From contig CAWAAR010000001.1 of the NCBI GenBank assembly GCA_963780135.1, forward strand, positions 1-64,000: 64,000 nucleotides of DNA, read 5' to 3'. Positions within the stretch are counted from its first letter, which is position 1, and the number at the start of each line of letters is the position of its first letter. Origin of the DNA: Clostridium_AM sp963780135. GTDB lineage: Bacteria > Bacillota > Clostridia > Clostridiales > Clostridiaceae. The position numbers and the translations under genes were made by a program. The notes under the pieces were generated by a model, which was given only the letters and a program-made list of their open reading frames with translations, searched no databases and had not been told where the DNA came from. Below are positions 37,137 to 46,786 of this stretch, piece by piece.

Positions 37137-37943
37137 ATGATTAAATCAATTAAAAACAAATTATTTGCCACTATATGTGTGACAGCATTAACTTTAGGAG
37201 TTGTAACAGCTACATCCACTTTCAATAGTGTACAAGCAGCTGACAAAACTGTTTATGTGGATGTGGAAAAGAATATTACAGGACAGGACCCTATTTTAGC
37301 ACCAAAAGCAGTTACTATCGATGATACAAAAACAGTTTTAGATGCTACAAAACAAGCAGCAGGTTCTGATAACGTGGCTTCGGTTCCAAGTTATTATGGT
37401 AACTATGTATCAGCTTTTAAAGACAATACAGCTAATTTTGTGTATCCTTATGAAAATGCTGTTAAAACAGCAACCAACAGCGTTGTTTATAAAACAGATT
37501 TAACAGGACAACCTATTGTTACTGACTCAACTTGGTTAAGAGAAAAAGAATACACTGGAATTTCTGGCTGGATGTTTACAGTAAATAATGTAGGTACTTA
37601 TAATGATACTAATAATGCTCAACAATACTATAAAGGTGACACAAAATTAGCTAACGTACCAGATGGTGCTGTAATTCGTTGGGAATTCTCAATGGCTAGT
37701 GGTGCCGACTTAGGTTTAGATAATGCTTATTTACCAACTGCAGTTACAACTAATGGATATTATGATTGGAACACTTCCGTATATTTTGCACCTCGCTTTA
37801 CAAGAGCAAATAAAACAGAATTGATAAGCGCTATGGCTAAACATAGTAATAAAACAGATGAAGTTTATACAAATGCATTAGAAATTTTAGAGGACTTGAC
37901 AAGTGCACAAAGTGATGTTAACGGAGCACTAACTGGTCTATAA
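37137..37943 (+). CDS. Secreted DUF4430 protein
   Basis: Exported protein of 268 residues. The signal peptide (KNKLFATICVTALTLGVVTA) probably ends at VQAA near residue 35. The mature protein contains one DUF4430-type module (about 36-190) with AVTIDDTKTVLDATKQAAG, ISGWMFTVNNVGTYND and YYKGDTKLANVPDGAVIRWEF, and a C-terminal helical tail. There is no anchor, so it may be released or held by partners. ATG at 37137 follows AAAGGAG; the upstream in-frame start is weaker. It is the first gene behind riboswitch C. Role inferred: a freely secreted transcobalamin-like corrinoid binder, or haptocorrin-like beta subunit. Confidence 0.8.
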   Translation: MIKSIKNKLFATICVTALTLGVVTATSTFNSVQAADKTVYVDVEKNITGQDPILAPKAVTIDDTKTVLDATKQAAGSDNVASVPSYYGNYVSAFKDNTANFVYPYENAVKTATNSVVYKTDLTGQPIVTDSTWLREKEYTGISGWMFTVNNVGTYNDTNNAQQYYKGDTKLANVPDGAVIRWEFSMASGADLGLDNAYLPTAVTTNGYYDWNTSVYFAPRFTRANKTELISAMAKHSNKTDEVYTNALEILEDLTSAQSDVNGALTGL

Positions 37944-37998
37944 TTCAAGTGATAACAATACATTTGTGGAAATGATATATAACCATATACTAAAAAGC

Positions 37999-38034
37999 AA
38001 AACTATCCTATTATTTAAAAAATAGGATAGTTTT
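37999..38034 (+). terminator. Hairpin after the secreted DUF4430 gene
   Basis: AAAACTATCCTATT and its perfect complement enclose an 8-nt loop. The T run is short, so it may terminate only partly and set gene stoichiometry. Confidence 0.5.
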
Positions 38035-38047
38035 GCCAAAGTATGAT

Positions 38048-38077
38048 AATGGGCTAACTATAATAATTAGCCCATTA
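38048..38077. repeat. Repeated hairpin AATGGGCTAA, copy 1
   Basis: AATGGGCTAA and TTAGCCCATT around a 10-nt loop, followed by ATTTTAGG, 29 nt before the next gene. The same stem recurs at 41246-41276 before the next large gene. Confidence 0.6.
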
Positions 38078-38105
38078 TTTTAGGTTATATTAGGAGGAGA
38101 TATAA

Positions 38106-41100
38106 ATGAAACAAAATTTTAAAATACTAAGTTTAGGAATGATATTAATATTTATTCTAACCATATTTACACCCTATTCTGCCAGAGCTGATGGGGTGCT
38201 GACACCATCCTTGAGCATGGATACCTCGAAAAATTACATAGTTGCCTCTGCAGCAGATTTGAATACATTGCGTAGTGATATTGATAAGGGTATAGACTAT
38301 TCAGGTAAAGATATTGAATTAACTCAGGATATTGATATAAGCAAATCTCAAGTACCTTTGAATTCTTTTACAACAACAAAGACTTTTAATGGTATTTTTA
38401 ATGGTAATTTTCATACCATTAGTGGTTATACAGATAACAAATCAGGTTTATTTAGTTTAATTGATAAAGACGGTGTTGTGGAAAATGTTAAAATTGATGC
38501 AAATGTAGAGATTAATGATAATAGTTCAGTAATTTCAAGCAATAATACAAATAACGCTTATGGATTAATCGCTAATGAAAGTGGAGGAGAAATCACTCGT
38601 TGTTCTGCCACAGGAACTATAACAAATAATAATTTTGCCATCATAGGAGGAATCGCCGGTTATAGTATACAACAAAGTACAAATACAAATGGAAAAATTA
38701 CAAATTGTTATAGTAATACTGTTTTTAATAATCAGGCACCTACACCATCAGAGGTTTCTCCTCCATTGCTTTCAGGAATTTGCTACTATGCAGGAGACAC
38801 TATACAATATTGCTATTTCTCTGGGAATTTTACAGGCAACAAATTGGATAAATCTTATACTCAGCCGATTAGAAATCAAGGAGGTAATGCTAACACTTGT
38901 TTATATGATAAAGAGGTGTTAGGGTTTTATCTAGCTGGTACTAGTAAGGGTATAAAACATACCTCTGCAGAAATGAAAAATAAAGATACCTACACTACTC
39001 TAAGCTTTGATTTTGACAAGACCTGGAAGATAGATTCTTCTGTCAATGATGGCTATCCTTATTTAAATTCTAAAAACCAAGATAAGGTAAGCATTACAGT
39101 TCCATTGGATATTCAAGTAACAGTTGAAGATAAAACCTATAATCCTAACCTCAGTGTAGATGAAAATCTTAAAGCAAAAGTAACTAATGTGCAAATAGCT
39201 GATACAACATCTGAAATTAAAGATTTAATAGCTAAATATAATGTTAAAGTAGATTATACTGTAAAAGATTCAAAATTACCTTCAACCATGGGAAAAGTAC
39301 CTGTAACTGTTAACTTTGATAAACTTGAATTAACGTATACACCAAACGATGATTATAAATTTGTTATTAATAAAGTTTTACCTATAACCGGTAAATTTCT
39401 TGATGATGGACAACCTGGGCCTACAGATGATAAAAAAGCAGAAGAAATTAAAAAGGCTAAGGAAGCAGAAGATATAATTTATGGAAACCTAGAAAATATA
39501 CTACCTTCGCAAGAAGGTTATGATAAATTTTCCTGGACTACAGTGCCTAAGTTTTCCTGGGTTGGAGCAAAAGCAAATAAGGCAGGAGAAGAAGGTACAA
39601 TTCAATTTACCTCACCACTATGGGAGGTGTACTCCTCCGCTCGTTTTGGATATAAGGGCATGAAACAAGGCTATTATGATGACTGGTTTAAAAGTGTACA
39701 AGATGGTTTAAAAAAAATGAAAGAAGAAGGCATTGCTCCGTTAGATCTTAAAATGACAGAATGGGAAAAGCTAGTTTTAGCTATTACTGCCACTGGCTAC
39801 GATCCAAGAGATATTGAAGCTTATGATTTAATAGATATTATCTCTAACAATGATTATTTATCTAAGTCAAAGCAATATTTTTCATTGCACTATGCTGTTC
39901 TTGCTTTAAATTCCTATAAGTACGCTATTCCAAAGGAAGGAAATCGCATCGATATAGAATCACTAATCCATATGTGGGCTGAAGGAGCAAAAAATGGTGC
40001 CCAGGCAAATCCGGATAGAGCTACAGATATGTCAATTATGGGATATCAACCAATTGCAGATTATTATGATGCTAATGCAAAACCGGGTGATAAATATTAT
40101 GACGTGAGAGAGGCTATGGACGCAGTTTTTGACCAATATTCTAAGTCCCAAACTTATCAAGGCTTCTTCTATGGAGGTTATACTGATGACAATCCATGGA
40201 ACAATGCACAAGTATACATGACACTAGGAATGACTAAACATGATATTTTTGATAATAAATTTATAAAAAATGGTAATGATATTTTTTCTGGTGCATTAAC
40301 ATCAACGTATTATGATTTTATAAATAAAACTGTGAAGTATGATATAAGTTATGACCCATGTCAGTTGAGTAGAGGATTGGATTCCCTTGTAAGATCATAC
40401 GAAAGAAAAAACTCAATTTTTGATTGTACCGATGTTAAAGATTCCACAGTACTTGTAAACAATACTATTAAAGCTTTGCCAGCTACTATTACTTCTGCTA
40501 ATAAAAAAGATGTTGATGCAGCTCAAGCTTTATATGATACTCTTAGTGCTAGTAAAAAAGCTTCAATCAAAGAAACTACAAAAGCAAAACTTGATGCAGC
40601 GCAAAAGGCTTTAACTAATCCTGATACAACTGTTACAACAGTTGCAGCTGGAATAACCAGTGTAACATCACCATTAAAAAATGTAACAAACTTAATTTTA
40701 CCAATAGTACCATCTGGCTATACAATATCAATTAAATCATCAGACAAACCTGAAGTTATAGGAACAGATGGAAAAATAGCACCACCAGACAAAGATACCA
40801 CAGTTGCTTTAGTATTTACAGTAACAAATACAGCAGATAATAGTATAGCAGATACTGCAAGTATAAATGTAACAGTGGCAGCTAAGGACGCTACTAATAT
40901 TGATACAACATTAGAAATTAGCAATTTAACACAGGAAAAACAATTTAATTTAAGTAATGATGCTAAAATAACTATACAAGCTGCAAATAAGGGTACTGAA
41001 GCTAAAAAAGCTGCTCTTATAGTTGGTATATATGATAATAACGGATTTCTCCTAAGCTATGGTGCATCGGAACAAAATATAAATGCTTTAAGCAGTGTTA

Positions 41101-41225
41101 AACTAAATGTTACATTAAAACTACCAAGTCAAGGTAATTATACAGTTAAGGGATTTATATGGGATGGACTAGAAGAAATGACGCCTATTTCATATCCTAT
41201 AGAAATACCTGTTGTAGACAAATAA
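38106..41225 (+). CDS. Large secreted toroid protein with beta-rich N-terminus
   Basis: Exported protein of 1039 residues, signal peptide ending near ARA (27). Residues ~38-320 form a beta-helix-like region of GLUG type (GIFNGNFHTISGYTDNKSGLF). A beta domain lies near 325-435. Residues ~445-790 form an alpha/alpha toroid (WEKLVLAITATGYDPRDIEAYDLIDI; YQGFFYGGYTDDNPWNNAQVYMTLGM), and near 795-840 there is a FIVAR-like helical repeat. The last ~105 residues (LEISNLTQEKQFNLSNDAKI to IEIPVVDK) match the C-terminus of the next gene's product. It follows riboswitch C and the DUF4430 gene. Role inferred: toroid half of a surface corrinoid trap. No LPxTG motif is visible. Confidence 0.78.
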   Translation: MKQNFKILSLGMILIFILTIFTPYSARADGVLTPSLSMDTSKNYIVASAADLNTLRSDIDKGIDYSGKDIELTQDIDISKSQVPLNSFTTTKTFNGIFNGNFHTISGYTDNKSGLFSLIDKDGVVENVKIDANVEINDNSSVISSNNTNNAYGLIANESGGEITRCSATGTITNNNFAIIGGIAGYSIQQSTNTNGKITNCYSNTVFNNQAPTPSEVSPPLLSGICYYAGDTIQYCYFSGNFTGNKLDKSYTQPIRNQGGNANTCLYDKEVLGFYLAGTSKGIKHTSAEMKNKDTYTTLSFDFDKTWKIDSSVNDGYPYLNSKNQDKVSITVPLDIQVTVEDKTYNPNLSVDENLKAKVTNVQIADTTSEIKDLIAKYNVKVDYTVKDSKLPSTMGKVPVTVNFDKLELTYTPNDDYKFVINKVLPITGKFLDDGQPGPTDDKKAEEIKKAKEAEDIIYGNLENILPSQEGYDKFSWTTVPKFSWVGAKANKAGEEGTIQFTSPLWEVYSSARFGYKGMKQGYYDDWFKSVQDGLKKMKEEGIAPLDLKMTEWEKLVLAITATGYDPRDIEAYDLIDIISNNDYLSKSKQYFSLHYAVLALNSYKYAIPKEGNRIDIESLIHMWAEGAKNGAQANPDRATDMSIMGYQPIADYYDANAKPGDKYYDVREAMDAVFDQYSKSQTYQGFFYGGYTDDNPWNNAQVYMTLGMTKHDIFDNKFIKNGNDIFSGALTSTYYDFINKTVKYDISYDPCQLSRGLDSLVRSYERKNSIFDCTDVKDSTVLVNNTIKALPATITSANKKDVDAAQALYDTLSASKKASIKETTKAKLDAAQKALTNPDTTVTTVAAGITSVTSPLKNVTNLILPIVPSGYTISIKSSDKPEVIGTDGKIAPPDKDTTVALVFTVTNTADNSIADTASINVTVAAKDATNIDTTLEISNLTQEKQFNLSNDAKITIQAANKGTEAKKAALIVGIYDNNGFLLSYGASEQNINALSSVKLNVTLKLPSQGNYTVKGFIWDGLEEMTPISYPIEIPVVDK

Positions 41226-41245
41226 CAAATTCACCATAATATTGT

Positions 41246-41276
41246 AATGGGCTAATTGCATATTAATTAGCCCATT
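41246..41276. repeat. Repeated hairpin AATGGGCTAA, copy 2
   Basis: AATGGGCTAATT and AATTAGCCCATT around a short loop, followed by ATTTAG. Same stem as the hairpin at 38048-38077. Confidence 0.6.
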
Positions 41277-41380
41277 ATTTAGATTATAATGGAAAATTAA
41301 AATAAGAAAAATTCCGAAAACACCAACTAAAATAACTGTGTCTGAAGATAACATATATTGAGAGTATGAGGTGAATTAAC

Positions 41381-44300
41381 ATGAAAAAGTTTAGAGTGAA
41401 AATTACATCTATGATAATGATTTTAACTATGATTATAAGTATTATTGGTGCCAATATAACTACTGCTTTTGCGGATGAAAATAGTAAGGATATAAATGTC
41501 AATATAGCAGTAGTAGGAATGTATAATGAAAATCTTTTTAGTCCTCAGCAAATTAAAGTAAGTGGAAATTCCACTGCTGAAGATGTATTGAAAGCCACAG
41601 GATTAAATTTAGAAGTTAAAGATACCGGAATGGTAGATAGTATAGCTGGACAAAAAAATGGCACTGATGATGGAACTTATGGGTCTCAAAGTGGATGGAT
41701 GTATAAAGTTAATTATACAACACCTCAAGATTATCCTAAAGCTCAAAGTGTAAAAAATGGAGATTATCTATTATTTGTTTATGCTAAAAATTATAGCGAT
41801 TTATTACCTAGCTATGATTCAAGTCAAAATGATTTTGTAAATATCACTGTAAAAAGTACACAAAAAGAGAATATCTTTAGTGAACAGGTTACTGTATTAA
41901 AGAATAATTCTATTAATGCTGCAATTATGGAAGCGTTAAAAAGTCATGGAGAGGATTTTGACAAAGCTTCTTTAACATCAGGAGCTTTAATGTCAAAAGA
42001 TGATACTAAAATTTGGAGTTATACTTCAAATGATGATAACAGTACTTACAATGGAAAGGATAAACAACTAAAGGATGGAGATGTAATAACAACATTTAAA
42101 GATGACGGCGAAGGCATAAAGGAAGAAAAGACATGTAAAGTAAATGTTAGAGTAGAGGCAAATGACCACACTATAGTTCCTAAAACAGAATTAACCGTAA
42201 ACAGTTTTGATTTGACTCCATATGGCAGCAAGGAAAAGAAGGATGACAAAGTGTTTGCAATTCATGCACTTATAAAGGCACTGGAGAGTAAGAATATAGA
42301 TTGCAAAGACGTAAAACAGTTTGATTCAATCGGATGCACTTATATAAAAAATATTGCAGGAGTTAAAGAACGTTCTGTAGGAAGCAATGATGGTTGGATG
42401 TATTATGTGAATGATAAGTATGCCCCTGATTACATGAATAATGTTGAAATAAACGATGGGGATTCAATTGTTGTATTTTTTCAAGAAGATTATTTGAAAA
42501 ATATATATACATGGTTTGAAAATAAAGATATAAATGTAAAAACCGGTGAAAACTTTAAAGTTAATTTAAAAGGAAGTAAAAATGATATTAGCAGCAACAA
42601 GGAAGTGACTGCTCCTATTGACAATGCAAAAATATTAGTTGATAATAAGGAACTTGTAGTTAATGGTCAGTATATAACTACTGATAAAAATGGAAATGCC
42701 CAATTAAAATTTGATACACCTGGAACCTACACTATATCAGCAGTTAGATTTGGTAAGGATGCAAAAACAAGAGATATTACAAGACCTTATTGTAAGGTAA
42801 TAGTTGAGCAGGGTGAGGTAACTATAAATAAAGATACTCTTGAAAAATTTATAGATGAGGCACAAAATTTAGTAGATCATTCTACAGTAGGAACTGAAAA
42901 TGGACAATACTCTAGGGAATCCGTGGATAAACTTTCAAAAGAATTAGAAAATGCTAAGAATTTAATAAATAAAAGCAATGTGTCTCAAACTGAAATAGAT
43001 GATGAAGTTATAAAACTTCAAAATACAATATCTACATTTAAAAATTCAATAAATAACAATAAATCTGTTCAAAGTGTTATAGATGATGTTGTAGGTTATT
43101 ATAATTCAATTTTAGATAATCAGTATAAACCCTTTGATTTTATAACAACATTGGCTTTAAGAAGATCAGGTATGGATACTGACAAACTAGTTCAAAAGAT
43201 GAATATTTATGGAATGGATAATTTACATAACTATTCAAGAAATATAATGACTCTTATAGGAGCTAATAAAAATCCAAGAAATTATAAGGACAAGGATTAT
43301 GTAAGTTATGTAGAAAAATATGATTATTCAAAGGAAAATAATTCTGAATATATTGCAAAGGCTATAATAGCTCTTGATATGGCAGAAGCTGATTATGATA
43401 AAACAAAACTTGTAAATCTTCTTTTAAGCAAGGCTCATGATGATGAAAATGGTAAAATTTCATTTGGAAATATAATACCTGGTGATGAAGATGAGTTTAC
43501 AGGCGAAGAAACTGAAGACCAATATACTGAAAGTATTGAAGGCAGTATTTGGACTTTGATTGCATTATCAAATCATAAAGATATAGCTAATTGTAATAAT
43601 GTAATTGAAGGTATTAAAAAATATATAAAGGGACAGCAGAAAGAAAACGGATTAATAGGCGATGATAGTTCTAATACATCATTACTAATTCAAGCCTTAA
43701 TTGCACTTGGTGAAAATTCATATAATGATAATTGGAATGTAAATATTGATGGAAACAAGGTAACCTTGGTGGATGCCATACTAAAATGCAAAGTTGATAA
43801 TAGGTTTGCCCTAAATCAAAAATCTTCAATGGCATCGGATATTGCTACCGCTAATGTGTTAGCAGCTTTAAGTGATTTAAAATCCAATATTTCAATGTTT
43901 AGAGAATTGCATTACAAAAATGTATCTATCCCAGTAAAAATATCAATTGATGTAGAAAAAGCAATTCAGATTTATAATGGACAAAGTAAACTTATTACTG
44001 CAAAAGCATATGATTATAATAATGTAGTTGTAAATAATACAGCAGTTTCATGGAAAAGTTCTGATGATAAAGTAGCTTCAGTAAAAGATGGAACTATCGT
44101 AGGTATAAAAGAAGGCGAAGCTGAGATTACTGCATATATTACAGGCAATGAAAGCGTAAAAGATACTATAAAAGTAAAAATAGTTGCACCACCTGTTATT
44201 GATTATAGCGACAAATTAAAAAATGAGATTGAATTTTTAAAAAACCATTATAAAGCATATGGAAGTTATGAATTTTTAGCTTCTCCTGCAGCAGTTGTGT

Positions 44301-45421
44301 CAGGATTAGATAAAAATGAAGTCTCCAATAATATATATAGATATTCTAAAAATAATACAGCACTTCAGAATGCAAAAACAATCATAGCTCTTTTAGGTTC
44401 AGGACTTAATCCTAAAAATGATGCAGTCCAGGGAAAGATAAATAACTATGTTGAGACGCTTGAAAAAGCTCAATCAGTTGATGGAAATAATAAAGGAAAG
44501 TTTATTGTAAATATTTCAATGGATCAAGATTCTATTGAATCACAAGCTTGTTGTATATTAGCACTTGATGCTGCAGGTGGAAAATACGATAAAGAAGCTG
44601 CAGTAAAAGCTCTTTTAACAATGATTAATGATCCAAATTATAAAAATTTAAATTCTTATAAAGCTATAAAAACAGAATCACTTACACTTGCTGCACTTGG
44701 AAAACATAAAGATCTTGAAGGGGCACAAACAAAGATTTATGAATTAGAAAATTACTTAAAAGAAAAACAAAATAATGACGGTGGCTTTGATATGGAAGCA
44801 GGCAGTACCTTTATAAACAGTCCAGTAGCAACTGCGTCTGTTATCATGGCACTTAACCTTAACGGAATTGATCCTCTTTCATTTCAATGGACTAAGAATG
44901 GAAAAACAGTTATTGATTCTATTGAAAAAGCTAAATTTAAAGGCAGCGATTCTTCAAAGTCAGGATATTGTCAAGGAGAAGGTTTAGATTTTGAAAATAG
45001 TGAAGCATCATACTATGCATTTGCAGCATATGTGGAACTACTTAATAAGAAATCTATATTTGATATGATAGATAAAATTAAAGATCCAGAGGATGACTCT
45101 AAATTAATAAAAATAACTAATGAAAGCTTTAATACATCAGTAAAATTAGGAAACGATGCAAAAATATCAATAAAAGCAGTAAATAATTCTGATAAGGAAC
45201 AAGATGCTGTACTGGTAGTAGCATTATATGATGAAAGTGGTAATATTATTAAATGCGCAAGTGGAGAAGAGATTATTAAAAAAGGAGAGTATTCAGTTTT
45301 AAATGCAAAGATGAACATTCCATCAGAAGGAAAATATATATTAAAAGCTTTTGTATGCGATAGTTTAGAAAGCATAAATTCTATTTCTAATACTATAGAA
45401 ATACCTGTTGTAAATAAATAG
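41381..45421 (+). CDS. Giant secreted protein with DUF4430 and toroid modules (transcobalamin-like)
   Basis: Exported protein of 1346 residues with a signal peptide ending near TAFA (28). DUF4430-type modules lie near 34-137 (SQSGWMYKVNYTTPQDYP), 153-243 (weak) and 250-368 (SNDGWMYYVNDKYAPDYM). An Ig-like region spans ~385-473 and a FIVAR module ~480-560. A first toroid covers ~563-843, BIG2 ~846-938 and a second toroid ~945-1227 (KQNNDGGFDMEAGSTF; SPVATASVIMALNLNGIDP). The shared ~105-residue tail ends IEIPVVNK. Intrinsic factor has the same two folds in the opposite order. It is the third gene behind riboswitch C. ATG follows GAGGTG. Corrinoid binding is inferred, not shown. Confidence 0.8.
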   Translation: MKKFRVKITSMIMILTMIISIIGANITTAFADENSKDINVNIAVVGMYNENLFSPQQIKVSGNSTAEDVLKATGLNLEVKDTGMVDSIAGQKNGTDDGTYGSQSGWMYKVNYTTPQDYPKAQSVKNGDYLLFVYAKNYSDLLPSYDSSQNDFVNITVKSTQKENIFSEQVTVLKNNSINAAIMEALKSHGEDFDKASLTSGALMSKDDTKIWSYTSNDDNSTYNGKDKQLKDGDVITTFKDDGEGIKEEKTCKVNVRVEANDHTIVPKTELTVNSFDLTPYGSKEKKDDKVFAIHALIKALESKNIDCKDVKQFDSIGCTYIKNIAGVKERSVGSNDGWMYYVNDKYAPDYMNNVEINDGDSIVVFFQEDYLKNIYTWFENKDINVKTGENFKVNLKGSKNDISSNKEVTAPIDNAKILVDNKELVVNGQYITTDKNGNAQLKFDTPGTYTISAVRFGKDAKTRDITRPYCKVIVEQGEVTINKDTLEKFIDEAQNLVDHSTVGTENGQYSRESVDKLSKELENAKNLINKSNVSQTEIDDEVIKLQNTISTFKNSINNNKSVQSVIDDVVGYYNSILDNQYKPFDFITTLALRRSGMDTDKLVQKMNIYGMDNLHNYSRNIMTLIGANKNPRNYKDKDYVSYVEKYDYSKENNSEYIAKAIIALDMAEADYDKTKLVNLLLSKAHDDENGKISFGNIIPGDEDEFTGEETEDQYTESIEGSIWTLIALSNHKDIANCNNVIEGIKKYIKGQQKENGLIGDDSSNTSLLIQALIALGENSYNDNWNVNIDGNKVTLVDAILKCKVDNRFALNQKSSMASDIATANVLAALSDLKSNISMFRELHYKNVSIPVKISIDVEKAIQIYNGQSKLITAKAYDYNNVVVNNTAVSWKSSDDKVASVKDGTIVGIKEGEAEITAYITGNESVKDTIKVKIVAPPVIDYSDKLKNEIEFLKNHYKAYGSYEFLASPAAVVSGLDKNEVSNNIYRYSKNNTALQNAKTIIALLGSGLNPKNDAVQGKINNYVETLEKAQSVDGNNKGKFIVNISMDQDSIESQACCILALDAAGGKYDKEAAVKALLTMINDPNYKNLNSYKAIKTESLTLAALGKHKDLEGAQTKIYELENYLKEKQNNDGGFDMEAGSTFINSPVATASVIMALNLNGIDPLSFQWTKNGKTVIDSIEKAKFKGSDSSKSGYCQGEGLDFENSEASYYAFAAYVELLNKKSIFDMIDKIKDPEDDSKLIKITNESFNTSVKLGNDAKISIKAVNNSDKEQDAVLVVALYDESGNIIKCASGEEIIKKGEYSVLNAKMNIPSEGKYILKAFVCDSLESINSISNTIEIPVVNK

Positions 45422-45452
45422 TGTACTAATTCCTTCCTTAAGAATTATAATA

Positions 45453-45550
45453 GGGGCTGTCGCATTAAGAATAAATACTACAATATATTGTGCTAATTTT
45501 AAATTTGCAAATCAATATATTGTATATAAATTTCTTAGTGCGACAGCCCC
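45453..45550. repeat. 98-nt palindrome with GGGGCTGTCGCA ends
   Basis: The ends GGGGCTGTCGCA and TGCGACAGCCCC are perfect complements, and most of the interior (TACAATATATTG / CAATATATTGTA) also pairs. It lies between convergent genes, so it may act as a two-way terminator. Its length and perfect ends also suit a MITE-like element. Confidence 0.6.
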
Positions 45551-45625
45551 TTTAGATTTACGTGCATATATTGGTTATAGAGGGTTTTTTTACAAAATTT
45601 AAAACTTTATTTTGATACAAATATA

Positions 45626-46741
45626 TTAATATAAATTTTTATATATAGTTAATATTTCTTCCCTGGACAAAGCAACGTAATTATTAACTAATAATCTTTG
45701 CTGTCCTTCTATAACACTGTCTGTAAAACTTTCAATTTCTTCTTCTTTCATTCCATATTCCCTAAGATTCTTTTTATTAATTAATTTTTCTAAAAGCTTA
45801 CCTAATTCTTGATATACTTCTTCTACAGGTACTTCTAATATTTCTGATAATAGTTCATTTACTTTTTTAATTTTTCCTTGTGGATTTTTATGATTATAAA
45901 ATTTAAATACTTCTATAAAGAACTCATAGTTTGCTTCTCCATGAGGCACATGATACTTTCCTCCTAAAGGATAAGATAGTGCATGAACTGCTCCAACTCC
46001 TGCATTTCCAAAGGCTATTCCTGCATAATTGCTGGCTATTAAAAAGTCCTCTATAATATGTTTTCTATGTTCCTCACCTTTTTCTATTATTTCCTTGTAT
46101 CCTTTTATTATAGTTTTTATGGCTTCTATACTGAAAATTTCAGTGTAGTAATTAGCTTTTGGTGAGACTAAGGACTCAATAGCATGAATTAAAGCATCTA
46201 TTGAGCTATATACAAAGAATTTATAAGGAAGTCCCTTAACAAGCTCTGGTATAAGTACCGCGTAATCTGCATATAGTTCCTCCGCTGCAAGTCCCATTTT
46301 TGTGTGTTTAGCTTTTATTTCAGTTATGGACACATTAGTAACTTCTGAACCTGTACCACAAGTTGTAGGTATTATAATAAGCTTTTTTTCTTTTACTATA
46401 GGTATTTGTTTTTGAAATAGTTTTTCAGTGCTTGTAACATTTTTAAGTGTTAAAATCTTTGAAATATCTATAATAGAGCCTCCACCTACAGCTATTATTT
46501 TTTTAATGTTTTTATTTTCCATATCTTTTATTATTTTGTCAATTATATCATCTGAAGGTTCTTTTAAATCATAATCTTCCTGAAATATATACACACATTT
46601 AAGTTTCAGTTCTTCAAAATAGGTTTTATATAAAAAATTGTTAGTAAATATTAAATCATTTTCATCCAGATTAAATTCATTAGCAAATTCTTTGAAATTA
46701 TTATATTTATAAATTTTAGGACTAACTTCTAAAAGCTTCAC
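45626..46741 (-). CDS. 4hbD: 4-hydroxybutyrate dehydrogenase
   Basis: Cytoplasmic iron-dependent alcohol dehydrogenase of 371 residues that reduces succinate semialdehyde to 4-hydroxybutyrate with NAD(P)H. It closely follows the C. kluyveri 4HbD sequence as I remember it. Features: GGGSIIDISKI (nucleotide binding), TTCGTGSEVTNVS, and metal-site histidines in DALIHAIES, GAVHALSYPLGGKYHVPHGEAN; the end REYGMKEEEIESFTDSVIEG is family-specific. The start is GTG at 46741, preceded by GAAGGGG with 8-nt spacing; it gives the same length as the C. kluyveri enzyme. It follows sucD by 45 nt and completes the succinyl-CoA to 4-hydroxybutyrate branch. Confidence 0.9.
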   Translation of the reverse strand: MKLLEVSPKIYKYNNFKEFANEFNLDENDLIFTNNFLYKTYFEELKLKCVYIFQEDYDLKEPSDDIIDKIIKDMENKNIKKIIAVGGGSIIDISKILTLKNVTSTEKLFQKQIPIVKEKKLIIIPTTCGTGSEVTNVSITEIKAKHTKMGLAAEELYADYAVLIPELVKGLPYKFFVYSSIDALIHAIESLVSPKANYYTEIFSIEAIKTIIKGYKEIIEKGEEHRKHIIEDFLIASNYAGIAFGNAGVGAVHALSYPLGGKYHVPHGEANYEFFIEVFKFYNHKNPQGKIKKVNELLSEILEVPVEEVYQELGKLLEKLINKKNLREYGMKEEEIESFTDSVIEGQQRLLVNNYVALSREEILTIYKNLY

Positions 46742-46786
46742 AAAATTCACCCCTTCTAAAAAAATTATAGCTATACAAGGATACTA

